The position numbers were made by a program, and so were the translations under genes. Shown one piece after another: positions 17,019-25,977 of a DNA stretch of 64,000 bases. Numbering within the stretch: the stretch's first letter is position 1; the number at the start of each line of letters is the position of its first letter. Source of the stretch: MA-ANB-1 sp965216445 (GTDB lineage Bacteria > Actinomycetota > Acidimicrobiia > Spongiisociales > ZC4RG35); NCBI GenBank assembly GCA_965216445.1, contig OZ244166.1, positions 1,178,001 through 1,242,000 of the forward strand. The letters run 5' to 3'. The notes below the pieces were generated by a model, which was not told the DNA's origin, did no database searches, and saw only the letters and a list, made by a program, of their open reading frames with translations.

Positions 17019-17659
17019 GATCTGCGCTCCAGCTGTCCGCCGGTTAGACGCAAGGTTGTCTGGAACACCGGTGAAAGGCCATCGGGCTCGTGGGTGACCG
17101 CCACCACACCACCGCCACGTTCCAATGTGGTTGCAGTGAGGGCATCGACAAGTCCCCGGGAGTCAGCATCCAGCCCGGTGCGCGCCTCATCGAGGAGAAG
17201 CAGTTTCGGCTTGGCCATCAGTAGCCAGGCAACCTCGACCCTTCGCTTCATACCGAAACTGGACTCCGAAACCCGCGTCGAGGCGGCCCGTTCCAAGCCA
17301 ACGGTGTGCAACGCCTTTGCTGTTGCCTCCTGGGGGCGACCGGTCAGGGTATTGAAGTGGTTGAGGTTCTCTTCGAGGGTCAGCTCCTCCAACAGACCAG
17401 GCGTGTGACTGATGAGGCCGATCGAGGTTCGAATCTTCCGTATTCCGCTGCTGCCGATGTCAGTGCCCAAGACGGACCCCGAACCGGATCGAGGGCGTAT
17501 CAGAGTGGCTAGGAGTCTGAGCAATGTAGTTTTTCCACTTCCGTTGGCGCCGACCACCGCGCACGCTTCACCGGTGCCCAAACTGAAATCGACATCACGG
17601 AGGATTGTCTTCCCGCCGAGGGCGACTGTCACGGAATGCAGGTCAAAGATGCTGCTCAC
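17015..17659 (-). CDS. ccmA: heme exporter ATP-binding subunit CcmA
   Basis: ABC ATPase of 214 residues. The Walker A motif GANGSGKTT is at residues 38-46 and Walker B is LLLLDEARTGLD near 150. The signature motif between them reads SSFGMKRRVEVA instead of the usual LSxGQ(Q)RRV, a clear degeneration. Its place before ccmB identifies it as CcmA. The start codon is ATG 17659; the Lgt-like gene ends 31 bases upstream. Confidence 0.9.
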   Translation of the reverse strand: MSSIFDLHSVTVALGGKTILRDVDFSLGTGEACAVVGANGSGKTTLLRLLATLIRPRSGSGSVLGTDIGSSGIRKIRTSIGLISHTPGLLEELTLEENLNHFNTLTGRPQEATAKALHTVGLERAASTRVSESSFGMKRRVEVAWLLMAKPKLLLLDEARTGLDADSRGLVDALTATTLERGGGVVAVTHEPDGLSPVFQTTLRLTGGQLERRS

Positions 17660-17690
17660 GGGTCGAGTCTCCCCGCCTAGTCCAAAACAC

Positions 17691-18353
17691 TCAAGTTGGA
17701 TTGGGGTCCCGACGCGAGCCGATCAAGGCGATTGCCAACCCAGCAGCGATCCCAGCGATGTACCAGGCCGTCGGACCCCCGGTCAACGACAGTCGGAAGG
17801 GTTCAGTCATCAATCGCACCGCTGAAGCGAGTGCCAGTGCGGAACCACCCCGCACTCCGACCGTCCAAGGCAGTCGGGAAACAGCAACAGCTGCTCCGAG
17901 CATCCCAAGGGCGGCGTAGATCTCGACCGGGTGACGGGTGATTGTGCTCCCCGCCTCAGACCATGCCCAAGGGAGAGAAGAAGCGGTTCCCAGGCAGGCA
18001 CCCCTCCAAAGGCAGCCGAGGTGCCATCCGGCCAACCCCAGCAAAGCCGTGGGTGCCAGGGCATCGAGAGATCGAAGATGCTTTCCCGTCATCAGGAACA
18101 GCGTCACCACAGCAAAGACAACAGCAGCCGGTGTGTTGACCCCACCCCGGACAATTATCAAATCGCCGAGGTTCGTGATGGGGTTGATGCCCTGTAGGGC
18201 CATTGCGGTTACCCGTCCTCCCAACAATCCCGCAGCGGCCGATCCAAGAAGGGCATCGAATGCTGAATCCGGGACACGCTCTGGCCACAATCTGAGTCCA
18301 ACCCACATTGCAGCTACTGCTGTGAGCGCTGCCCACAAGAGTGTGAACTCCAT
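17691..18353 (-). CDS. divergent prolipoprotein diacylglyceryl transferase-like membrane protein
   Basis: Integral membrane protein of 220 residues with about seven helices. It resembles Lgt in the blocks IIVRGGVN (near 65), GCLWRGACLG followed by LPWAW (near 112-128), RHPVEIYAALGML (near 140) and RLMTEPFR near 180. The canonical GRIGNF-N-E-x2-GR signature is replaced by GLAGWHLGCLWRG, so the usual catalytic arginine position is not conserved. It lies between a thioredoxin lipoprotein (one base upstream) and ccmA. It may modify lipoproteins or have drifted to another role in the ccm context. Confidence 0.65.
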   Translation of the reverse strand: MEFTLLWAALTAVAAMWVGLRLWPERVPDSAFDALLGSAAAGLLGGRVTAMALQGINPITNLGDLIIVRGGVNTPAAVVFAVVTLFLMTGKHLRSLDALAPTALLGLAGWHLGCLWRGACLGTASSLPWAWSEAGSTITRHPVEIYAALGMLGAAVAVSRLPWTVGVRGGSALALASAVRLMTEPFRLSLTGGPTAWYIAGIAAGLAIALIGSRRDPNPT

Positions 18354-18354
18354 C

Positions 18355-18825
18355 TCAGCCGTTCAGGATTTCGTCAATACCGAGTGCAAGCGTCCGATCG
18401 TCGATCACACCGAGATGGGTATCGACGAGGGCGCCCGTGTCATCGAAGAAAAAGGTGATTGGTGTTCCTATCCCACCAAAGTGGCGAGGCACCGAGCGGT
18501 CGCGATCGAAGTAGTGATCGAACACGAGGCCAAAACTGGCGATGAAATCCTTCGCTCCTGGCTGGCTGTCCTGCACGTCAATCCCGATGAACTCGACGTC
18601 GTCACCAAACTGCTCGTATGCGGCCGTCAGCAATGGTGCCTCGGATCGGCAGGGCCCGCACCAGGAAGCCCATACGTTCACGACTGCCGGTCGCTCCAGG
18701 TCGACAAGTATTTGCTCGAGTTCAGGTCCGGTCGTAGGTGGAAGGTCAGGTAGATCCTGGCCTGCCAGATCGGATCCCGAACAAGCAGACAGGATGATGG
18801 CGAGCGCGACGAGGATCCTCTTCAC
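18355..18825 (-). CDS. thioredoxin-like lipoprotein (TlpA/ResA type)
   Basis: Protein of 156 residues with a lipobox (LSACSG, Cys15), a short linker, and a thioredoxin domain with WCGPC (Cys56 and Cys59) and the GIGTPITFFF cis-proline loop. It should act outside the membrane as a thiol reductant or disulfide exchanger. It is the first gene of the run that continues through the Lgt-like gene into ccmABCDEFHG, so a role in reducing apocytochrome or CcmH is likely. Confidence 0.9.
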   Translation of the reverse strand: MKRILVALAIILSACSGSDLAGQDLPDLPPTTGPELEQILVDLERPAVVNVWASWCGPCRSEAPLLTAAYEQFGDDVEFIGIDVQDSQPGAKDFIASFGLVFDHYFDRDRSVPRHFGGIGTPITFFFDDTGALVDTHLGVIDDRTLALGIDEILNG

Positions 18826-18882
18826 GATCCCAATTGTCTCACTCGGCGGTGGGTATGAACCGGATCCCGTTCATGGCCTTTC

Positions 18883-20553
18883 TCAGGCGGTCTTCTTGAG
18901 CCCTCCGGAGCGCAACGGGTTTGGGTAAACCGTCGGTAGGGCAAGAGTTCCGGTCGACATCTCCAACCAAGCAGCTTCTTTGGAGAGCCACTTCCATATC
19001 AGCTCCACCTCTTCAGCCTGCTCGACGCTTGGGGCGACTTCCGGCTGGATTTCGGTTGACGACTGCGCTCGGTCTCCAATCAGTGGCGGCGTTGAGTTTC
19101 TCCAACTCGAAACAAGAAGCCCGTGATCGACCAGGACGTGGTTTCCGGCACTGTCAGCCGCCTCGAAAGACCCGGCATTGACCATCGCCCGCCAATGCTG
19201 ACGCTGTTGCAGTGCTCTGGCGAGAGCGTTGTGTCGATCGAACAGCCAACCCGCCTCCTCGTAGCGTTGCGACTGGGAGTGTCTCAACATCTTCTCCCGA
19301 AGTGGCTGGAGCAGGGATTCGGGGTTCCTGTCGATCGCCTTGAGCAAGAGATCGATCATCTCCTGATACTTCTTCCGGTCCAGCTTCCCGTCACAGGGAC
19401 ACATTGCGACTCCGAGCTGTGCCGGAGCGCACTGGGCTGCCCGTGACCCCGGGGTGCCGCGGCATCTGCGGATGGGGATCGCATCCCATATTGCCTGGGT
19501 GACCCGGTCGGCCGCACGTCGCGAGCGGAAAGGGCCGATGTGGGCCAGGGCCTTTGGGTTGACCGTTCTCACCAGGGAAAGTCGGGGAAAGTCCTCCGCA
19601 GTTATCCGCACAAAGTGGGAAGACTTCGGTGGGCGACTTCGACGATTGTGCCGGGGCCGATGAGTGTGAATCAGGCGAACTTCGGTGACTTCGGCTTCGA
19701 TCGGTGTCGGGCAAACCACATGGTCGATGGTGGCCAGTTCACGCATCATGTTGCCGATTGTTCTGCGTTTGTCCCCGTAGAAGTATTGGCGGACGCGTTG
19801 GCGGAGGTTGTTGGCCTTGCCGACGTAGATCACGTTGTCATGCCGGTCCCGGAACATGTACACGCCAGGTGCACGGGGCAACGAATCGGTCATTTGGATC
19901 TTCTTGTAGAACGGCGAACCCTTTGCCCTCGGAAGGGCCAGGAGGTCGTCGAGATTTGTGACACCCATTGAACCGACTCGTTCCAGGAGGCCGTGCAGGA
20001 CATGAGCCGTGGCGCGGGCGTCTTCGAACGCACGATGATTCGGCGTGACTGGGCTCCGGAAGTGTGCGGCCAGTGTCTTCAGCTTCAGGTTGCGGACCTC
20101 GGGGCGTACCAGCCGACGTGCCAAGGCAGCGGTGTCGACGGAGTCGTTGTCGAGGCGCTCGTACCCGAGACGTTCTGCTGCGGCGTTGAGGAAGGACAGA
20201 TCGAATCGAACGTTGTGTCCAACTATCACCGCGTCGCCGATGAACTCGAGGAAGCCTGGCAAGGCAGCCGAGATGTCGGGTGCGTCGACAACCATTGCGT
20301 GGGTGATGCCGGTGAGAATCGTGATCGAAGGCGGGATCGGGCTCCCTGGATCCACCAAGGTCTGGAATGTCCCGATCTCGATCCCTCTGTGGTATTTGAC
20401 CGCACCAATCTCGGTGATTTCACAGTTCTTTGGTGATCCACCCGTGGTTTCCAGGTCGAGAACACAGAAGATCACATCGAAGAGAGGTGTCGAGAGGTCG
20501 TCGAAACTCGGTTGGATGGGAAGTGCCACTGCCCAGTTCACCCTATCGAACAC
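18883..20553 (-). CDS. DEDDh exonuclease fused to GIY-YIG (UvrC/Cho-like) nuclease
   Basis: Protein of 556 residues. Residues about 30-190 are a DnaQ-type 3'-5' exonuclease: LDLETTG (Asp33 and Glu35), VGHNVRFD and the HRAFEDARATA motif (His173 and Asp178). Residues about 225-310 are a GIY-YIG domain (APGVYMFRD...VIYVGKANNLRQR). The remainder resembles the UvrC middle region but lacks the UvrC RNase H and HhH domains. Such fusions are known in actinobacteria and are expected to act in DNA repair. The start may be ATG 20553 or one of two GTG codons within the next nine codons. Confidence 0.88.
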   Translation of the reverse strand: MFDRVNWAVALPIQPSFDDLSTPLFDVIFCVLDLETTGGSPKNCEITEIGAVKYHRGIEIGTFQTLVDPGSPIPPSITILTGITHAMVVDAPDISAALPGFLEFIGDAVIVGHNVRFDLSFLNAAAERLGYERLDNDSVDTAALARRLVRPEVRNLKLKTLAAHFRSPVTPNHRAFEDARATAHVLHGLLERVGSMGVTNLDDLLALPRAKGSPFYKKIQMTDSLPRAPGVYMFRDRHDNVIYVGKANNLRQRVRQYFYGDKRRTIGNMMRELATIDHVVCPTPIEAEVTEVRLIHTHRPRHNRRSRPPKSSHFVRITAEDFPRLSLVRTVNPKALAHIGPFRSRRAADRVTQAIWDAIPIRRCRGTPGSRAAQCAPAQLGVAMCPCDGKLDRKKYQEMIDLLLKAIDRNPESLLQPLREKMLRHSQSQRYEEAGWLFDRHNALARALQQRQHWRAMVNAGSFEAADSAGNHVLVDHGLLVSSWRNSTPPLIGDRAQSSTEIQPEVAPSVEQAEEVELIWKWLSKEAAWLEMSTGTLALPTVYPNPLRSGGLKKTA

Positions 20554-20586
20554 ATGTTCGATTTACAAGCAAGGTACGCTTGGTTC

Positions 20587-20811
20587 ATGGAACTCAGTCA
20601 GGTTGGCATCTATCAGTCATCCACGGAAGCAAACCTCATAAAGGCCCGCCTGGAGGCGAACGGGATTGATTCCATGGTCCAGGCGGACTCAGCCTCGGGG
20701 GCTGTCCCACAGCTGGAGGCTTATTCCGGCGTTCGGGTCCTGGTGCGACCAGACGACCTGGCAGAAGCACTTGAAGTCCTGGAACGGATGCTTCCGAGCG
20801 GTTCGGAGTAG
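20587..20811 (+). CDS. DUF2007 small signal-transducing-like protein
   Basis: Protein of 74 residues from ATG 20587: VGIYQSSTEANLIKARLEANGI followed by VRVLVRPDDLAEALEVL matches the two halves of DUF2007, a small alpha/beta domain related to the PII-like fold. Function unknown. It is divergent from the exonuclease gene and ends seven bases before the rRNA methyltransferase, with which it is probably co-transcribed. Confidence 0.8.
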   Translation: MELSQVGIYQSSTEANLIKARLEANGIDSMVQADSASGAVPQLEAYSGVRVLVRPDDLAEALEVLERMLPSGSE

Positions 20812-20817
20812 CAGTCT

Positions 20818-21603
20818 TTGTCACAGGAGATCGTTTCCTCGTCCAACGAGCGAATCAAACGGCTGGTGAAACTCCAACAGAGTCGGAAGGCCCGTGACAC
20901 GGAAGGTCTATTCGTCGTTGAGGAGCAACGCGTCCTCGAGCGAGCACTGAGTGCCGGATGGGAACCCGTTGAGGTTTATGCAACACCGGAACACATCCAG
21001 TCCGGTTCTTTGGATCCGCTTGACCCGACACCCGTGGCCGATTCGGCACTCTCTCGGGCGTCCTATCGAAAGAAGACAACGGGACTGATCGCCTTGTTCG
21101 AATTCCTGGACACCAGTTTGCCGGCGTCGGCTCCAAACGACACATCGCTGTTCCTAGTGGTCGAAAAGCTTGAGAAGCCAGGAAACCTAGGAGCGGTATT
21201 GCGCATCGCCGACGCTGCAGGTGTAACAGGTGTGCTTCTGACCGATCCTGTGGTCGATGTCTTCAACCCCAACGTTGTCCGTGCGTCCACAGGTGCCCTC
21301 TTCGCCGTCCCGACGTTTCAGGGTCCTTTCCGCCAGGTTTCGAATTGGTTGATCGGCGCCGGCGTCAGAAACGTCGCTTTGGCGCCCGAGGCGTCGACCA
21401 CGATCTGGGACACCAATCTGGGTGGAAGCTGTGCACTGTGGATAGGAGCCGAAGCCGAGGGCCTGAGCCCCGAAGCGAGGTCCCTGGCGAGCGTCGTGGC
21501 TCGGATACCAATGGCGGGTTCGTCTGACTCGTTGAACGCTTCGGTGTCCGCTGCGATAGCCGTTTTCGAGGCGGTCAGACAACGGCACGTGGGTCGGGTT
21601 TAG
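20818..21603 (+). CDS. SpoU/TrmH family RNA 2'-O-methyltransferase
   Basis: Protein of 261 residues from TTG 20818. The N-terminal SpoU-substrate-binding region (RKARDTEGLFVVEEQRVLERAL) is followed by the trefoil-knot SPOUT domain with motif 1 LEKPGNLGAVLRIADAAGV, motif 2 LWIGAEAEGLS and motif 3 IPMAGSSDSLNASVSAAI. It uses S-adenosylmethionine to methylate rRNA or tRNA riboses; the target site cannot be told. Its stop overlaps the stop of the nitroreductase gene on the other strand (TTAG). Confidence 0.93.
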   Translation: MSQEIVSSSNERIKRLVKLQQSRKARDTEGLFVVEEQRVLERALSAGWEPVEVYATPEHIQSGSLDPLDPTPVADSALSRASYRKKTTGLIALFEFLDTSLPASAPNDTSLFLVVEKLEKPGNLGAVLRIADAAGVTGVLLTDPVVDVFNPNVVRASTGALFAVPTFQGPFRQVSNWLIGAGVRNVALAPEASTTIWDTNLGGSCALWIGAEAEGLSPEARSLASVVARIPMAGSSDSLNASVSAAIAVFEAVRQRHVGRV

Positions 21604-22202
21604 TCGATCTGGGAGTAACGGTCGGTGTGGATCGTCTCCGTGAGTGGACGCTTGCCACGCTTGAGGCTTCCCGACCTGCGATCTTGAGCCGCGTGGCCGA
21701 CCGTGATGACGCCAATAGGGGAGAAGTGATCGGGCAGATCTAGAAGGTGCTTGAGATCAGGGATTGAGTGAACGCCAAGGAATCCTGCAGCGAGACCCTC
21801 GTCGACGGCTGCCAGCAGCACAGCCATCATCGCTGCGCCCGCATCGACCCACCAGTACGGGACCGGCCAAGCGATCTCTTCCCCACTCTCATCTAGTTTG
21901 TCTGCCTCACGATATCTCTCGTGGTAGACCTTCTCTGACACCGATACGACGATATGTGCCGGCGCCCTCGATATCCATGGGTCGAAACCCGCTTCAACGT
22001 AGGCCGGTTCATTGGCCAGGCGGGCGATCTCGATTCGGCGGGCCGCATCGGTCACCACGACAATGGCGAAGCCTTGTGAGTTTCCCGCTGACGGCGCACG
22101 CAATGCAGCCGCTGCAATCCGATGCAGCTGCTCGGATTCGATCGGGTCACTTTTGTAGTTCCTGACCATGCGACGTCGCGCCAGAACATCTTTGAATTCC
22201 AT
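21600..22202 (-). CDS. nitroreductase family protein
   Basis: FMN-dependent oxidoreductase of 200 residues. RRRMVRNYKSDPI near residue 9 is the usual N-terminal FMN phosphate-binding block, APSAGNSQGFAIVVV near 36 the second contact, and GLAAGFLGVH near 150 the C-terminal block. The physiological substrate is unknown. Start ATG 22202; its end is convergent and overlapping with the RNA methyltransferase. Confidence 0.88.
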   Translation of the reverse strand: MEFKDVLARRRMVRNYKSDPIESEQLHRIAAAALRAPSAGNSQGFAIVVVTDAARRIEIARLANEPAYVEAGFDPWISRAPAHIVVSVSEKVYHERYREADKLDESGEEIAWPVPYWWVDAGAAMMAVLLAAVDEGLAAGFLGVHSIPDLKHLLDLPDHFSPIGVITVGHAAQDRRSGSLKRGKRPLTETIHTDRYSQID

Positions 22203-22292
22203 GTTCCGATTCTGTCACACCCGAGAAGCACTGTTGGGTGCATGGGCCCATACGTTTGACGCCGACATCTGGCAGAATCGAGAAGCAGAGGA

Positions 22293-23192
22293 ATGAATTC
22301 GAGTCCCCGTTCAGAGCAGAAGGTCGTTTGGACCCGCGGTCGCGGGTGCATGGAGCTGGCCGAGATCCTGGACAGATCGACCGCTAGTCGAGTCCAGGGG
22401 GATATCAGGGCGGGGGTCATCGAGGCACGGGCCGACTTCGTGGTTGCGAAGAAGATGCCTGGTTCGTTTGACCTAGCGCATGTTGCCGTGCCGGTGGATT
22501 TCGAACCCGAGGTTGTGACCAAAGTCTCAGCCACTGTCGCCGGTGGACCCCATTCACAACTGGCTGCCTTGACTGCTGCCCATATCGCCGAAGTTCTCGA
22601 TGTGCCACTTGAGATCGTCTCGGCGCATCAGGACGCGGACGATGTCGGTTCGGCGATGCGGGTTGTGGCTGAGTTCGGGGACCAATTCCCGGACGCTGAG
22701 AGACGCGTTGTCCAAGCTCAGAACATGAATGAGCTGACCGATACCGCCGACGAAGGCTCGTTGATTGTTGTGGGTGCTCCTGGCGGTTCATGGCTGCGTC
22801 GTTCCCGCTTTGGCTCGGGAGCAAGGATCAAAGGCGCCACGAAAGCGGGTGCGGTGATGGTGCGCAGTGCACCGGACCGTGTCTACAGATTCATGGGAGA
22901 CCCGGTCTATGTGGCTCCGATGCTCCATGCTTCCGACACCCTTCGACTCCACGATGAGAAGGTGTTGGCAGTGGCCGACCAGGGTCTGTTGGTTGGGGTG
23001 GTCAGACGTAGCGATCTTGACGGTGTCGGTAACCAAACGGTCGAGTCGGTCATGGATGAGCCTGTGTCCGCACGGGTCGATGAAACCATCGAGGAAGCGC
23101 GTTCTCTCGAGGACTTGTTCGGATACGACCCGATACCCGTCACCGACCACGACGAGCGGTTGGTTGGCGGTTTGTCCTTGCCAGCGGCCTGA
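22293..23192 (+). CDS. universal stress protein-like domain with CBS-like tail
   Basis: Protein of 299 residues. Residues about 60-190 look like a USP/adenine-nucleotide-binding domain: LAHVAVPVDF at the start and the ATP loop VGAPGGSWLRRSRFGSG near 157-173. The last about 100 residues (YVAPMLHASDTLRLHDEKVLAVADQGLLVGVV and a second similar block) fit a pair of CBS motifs, the second one short. The start ATG 22293 is preceded by AGAGGA; ATG 22350 is an alternative. Probably a nucleotide-sensing regulator. Confidence 0.65.
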   Translation: MNSSPRSEQKVVWTRGRGCMELAEILDRSTASRVQGDIRAGVIEARADFVVAKKMPGSFDLAHVAVPVDFEPEVVTKVSATVAGGPHSQLAALTAAHIAEVLDVPLEIVSAHQDADDVGSAMRVVAEFGDQFPDAERRVVQAQNMNELTDTADEGSLIVVGAPGGSWLRRSRFGSGARIKGATKAGAVMVRSAPDRVYRFMGDPVYVAPMLHASDTLRLHDEKVLAVADQGLLVGVVRRSDLDGVGNQTVESVMDEPVSARVDETIEEARSLEDLFGYDPIPVTDHDERLVGGLSLPAA

Positions 23193-23213
23193 AATCGGGC
23201 AGAATCAACGTCT

Positions 23214-24125
23214 GTGACTTTTAGATCTGTATTTCGCGGGCTCCTGTGGAGTCTGGTGGCCTTAGCAATTGTCTTCTACGCAGCCGGTGGTTGGTACTTC
23301 TCCGGAGAGCTGATAGACGATGCGTTTGTCGTCGACGGCGATCCGATCACCGTAACCAGCGGCGACTATGAACTGGAGCTAGTTGAGTACGAGACCGAGT
23401 TGGGCCCAATGGACGCGTGGTTCTTCCCGGCCGGAGGCGAGACGTGGGTCATCCATGTTCATGGTTTGGGAGCGACGCCAGCCGAAGCCGAACCCATGTT
23501 CGGCCCTCTTCAGGATGCCGGATACCCGCAGCTGGCGATCACGTATCGAAATGACGATGGGCAGCCCGAGGATCCCAGTGGGTATTACCAATACGGTGCA
23601 ACTGAATACCGCGATGTCAGTGACGCAGTTGACTTCGCACTGGACAATGGTGCCGAGAAGATCGTGTTCAATTCTTACTCCACAGGCGCTGGACACACTA
23701 TGGGTTTCATCTTCCGCGAGGTGCGCGACCGGGTGATCGGGGCTCACTTCGACTCTCCAAACATCGATTTCGGTGAGACCGTCAACTACAACGCCAGCCA
23801 GCGAGACCTGCCAATCATCCCGATCTCGGTCCCCGAATCGCTGGCCGGTGTCGCCAAGTTCATGACCTCCCTCAGGATCGGGGTCAGCTGGAGGTCGTTG
23901 GACTACATCGAGCAATCAAAGAGCAGTCTCCGCGTTCCGGTGTTGGTCCATCACGGTGATGCCGACCTCACAGTGCCGCTCCAGACGAGTATCGACTTCG
24001 CAACCGAGAACCCGTCTCTGGTGAGTCTCGTTCAGGTAGGGGGTGCCGAGCACGTGGGCTCTTACGACATTGACCCAGAACTCTACGTGGCGCAGGTTCT
24101 GGATTTCCTGGAAAGCCTCGAATAG
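23214..24125 (+). CDS. membrane-anchored alpha/beta hydrolase
   Basis: Protein of 303 residues from GTG 23214 with one N-terminal membrane helix (about 8-25). The alpha/beta-hydrolase core has the oxyanion strand WVIHVHGLGATPAEA, a nucleophile region FNSYSTGAGH, an acid in VLVHHGDADLTVP and a likely catalytic His in GGAEHVGSY. The nucleophile elbow differs from the usual G-x-S-x-G. It starts 21 bases after the USP-CBS gene. Substrate unknown. Confidence 0.75.
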   Translation: MTFRSVFRGLLWSLVALAIVFYAAGGWYFSGELIDDAFVVDGDPITVTSGDYELELVEYETELGPMDAWFFPAGGETWVIHVHGLGATPAEAEPMFGPLQDAGYPQLAITYRNDDGQPEDPSGYYQYGATEYRDVSDAVDFALDNGAEKIVFNSYSTGAGHTMGFIFREVRDRVIGAHFDSPNIDFGETVNYNASQRDLPIIPISVPESLAGVAKFMTSLRIGVSWRSLDYIEQSKSSLRVPVLVHHGDADLTVPLQTSIDFATENPSLVSLVQVGGAEHVGSYDIDPELYVAQVLDFLESLE

Positions 24126-24220
24126 AAAGTCGAGCTGCCTTTAGGGTTTAGGAGACCACGAGGAGGCAACCAGTCGTCGACCACCCGAATCCCGCTGTAA
24201 ACGCGCCCGAGAACGACGTG

Positions 24221-25309
24221 ATGATCCGTCTCGAGGGCGTCACCAAACATTATTCAGGTACGTCCACCCCAGCCGTCGGAAACTTGAGTCTCGACATCAA
24301 CAAAGGTGAGTTCGTCACATTGGTCGGACCATCAGGCTGCGGAAAGACGACCACCCTCAAGATGATCAACCGCATCATCGAACCGACAGACGGCTCGATC
24401 CAAATCGATGGGAAAGACGCACTGTCGATGCCAGCTCATGAGTTGCGGAGGTCCATTGGCTACGTCATCCAGCAGATCGGGTTGTTTCCCCACAGAACGA
24501 TCGCACAGAATATCGCAACGGTTCCCGGCTTGCTCGGCTGGGAAACCGATCGGGCCGAGGAGCGCACAGCCGAGCTGATCGACGTGGTTGGCCTCGACCC
24601 AGAGATGCTCGACAGGTACCCCTCAGAATTATCCGGAGGGCAACAACAGAGAGTCGGTGTCGCCCGCGCTCTGGCCGCGGATCCTCCCGTGTTGCTCATG
24701 GATGAGCCGTTTGGGGCGGTGGACCCGATTGTCAGGGGGAACCTGCAGCGTGAATTCTTGGATCTCCAACACAAGCTCGGCAAGACCGTCGTCTTCGTGA
24801 CTCACGATATTGACGAGGCGATCTTCTTGGGCACTCGAATTGCCGTGCTCAATGTGGGCGGGATTCTGGAGCAGTACGACGCCCCGAGTGTCTTGCTTCG
24901 CGAGCCCGCAAATGACTTCGTGGAGGACTTCATTGGAGGGGAGCGAGGCTTGAAGCGGCTGGGGCTCCTCACCGTCAGCTCGGCTGAAATGGTGAGAGGC
25001 CCTGTCGTTGACCGCCTAGCAACCCGGTCCGATGCGGAGGCAGCTATGCGTGCTCACGACGTCGACTGGTTCGGAATCCTCGATGGCAATCGACTTCTTG
25101 GATGGGCTGACTCCACGCAGTTCAACGGTTCGCAATTGGCGAACATAGAGCCCAAGCCTTTTGCAGTTTCATTGCGCAGCGATTCGTCGCTGCGCGAAGC
25201 ATTGGACGCTGTTGTAACCGGTCGGGCCAGAACTGCTGTCGTTGTTGATGACGGGGTTTATCAGGGGATGCTCGACCTGGAGACCATCGCTGAGGAGATC
25301 ACAGAGTGA
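24221..25309 (+). CDS. opuCA: osmoprotectant (glycine betaine/choline) ABC transporter ATP-binding protein
   Basis: ABC ATPase of 362 residues with Walker A GPSGCGKTT, signature LSGGQQQRVGVARAL, Walker B VLLMDEPFGAVD and H-loop VFVTHDIDEA. After residue about 245 a CBS-type regulatory region follows (LATRSDAEAAMRAHDVDWFGI...), as in OpuCA/ProV. ATG 24221 is preferred; GTG 24218 directly before it is equivalent. It is the first gene of a four-gene transporter operon and overlaps the next by four bases. Confidence 0.92.
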   Translation: MIRLEGVTKHYSGTSTPAVGNLSLDINKGEFVTLVGPSGCGKTTTLKMINRIIEPTDGSIQIDGKDALSMPAHELRRSIGYVIQQIGLFPHRTIAQNIATVPGLLGWETDRAEERTAELIDVVGLDPEMLDRYPSELSGGQQQRVGVARALAADPPVLLMDEPFGAVDPIVRGNLQREFLDLQHKLGKTVVFVTHDIDEAIFLGTRIAVLNVGGILEQYDAPSVLLREPANDFVEDFIGGERGLKRLGLLTVSSAEMVRGPVVDRLATRSDAEAAMRAHDVDWFGILDGNRLLGWADSTQFNGSQLANIEPKPFAVSLRSDSSLREALDAVVTGRARTAVVVDDGVYQGMLDLETIAEEITE

Positions 25310-25977
25310 ATCCGATACTCGCCCAGTCGGACGAGCTGATCGAGTGGTCCTGGATCCAGCGGAACATGGATCAGATCATCGAACGGACATGGGAACACCT
25401 GACTTTGACCGGGATCTCGGTGGTAGTCGGTCTGGTTCTGTCGGTGGGCCTCGCCATGGTCGCATTGCGATGGCGCTGGACCTATCAGCCAATCACGGGT
25501 GTGACAGGTCTGCTCTACACAATTCCCTCACTGGCCCTCTTTGCGTTGTTGGTGCCATTCACCGGGTTGACTCAGTTGACCGCGGTGATTGCGCTCACTT
25601 CTTATACGTTGCTGATCCTGATTCGGAACATCGTGGCAGGAATCGATGGCGTCCCCGCGTCGGTCAAGGAGGCAGCAGACGGAATGGGCTACACCCGTCG
25701 GGCCCGGTTCTGGCGGATGGAGGTGCCGCTGGCGCTGCCAGTGATCGTCGCAGGGGTGAGGATCGCCACCGTCACAACAGTGGGGCTGGTCACTGTGACG
25801 GCGGTGATCGGTTTGGGGGGATATGGCTTCTTCATCCTTCGTGGCCTCAACACTTTCTTCTGGACGCAGCTGATTGTCGGTGTTGTGCTCTCTGTGGTCC
25901 TGGCCACCATCCTCGACTTCACCTTCATTGGCCTGCAGCGTTGGCTCAGTCCCTGGGCCGGGAGTGAACGCTCATGA
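25306..25977 (+). CDS. opuCB: osmoprotectant ABC transporter permease
   Basis: Membrane protein of 223 residues with five to six helices. The ATPase-contact loop reads EAADGMGYTRRARFWRMEVPLALP, the EAA motif of binding-protein-dependent permeases. GTG start overlaps the ATPase stop (GTGA) and its own stop overlaps the second permease (ATGA). Confidence 0.92.
   Translation: MNPILAQSDELIEWSWIQRNMDQIIERTWEHLTLTGISVVVGLVLSVGLAMVALRWRWTYQPITGVTGLLYTIPSLALFALLVPFTGLTQLTAVIALTSYTLLILIRNIVAGIDGVPASVKEAADGMGYTRRARFWRMEVPLALPVIVAGVRIATVTTVGLVTVTAVIGLGGYGFFILRGLNTFFWTQLIVGVVLSVVLATILDFTFIGLQRWLSPWAGSERS

Noticed and set aside
24125..24220. Upstream start for the osmoprotectant ATPase near an AGGAGG at about 24160
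   Set aside because: No ATG, GTG or TTG in the right frame follows that Shine-Dalgarno-like sequence; GTG/ATG at 24218-24221 is the first usable start.
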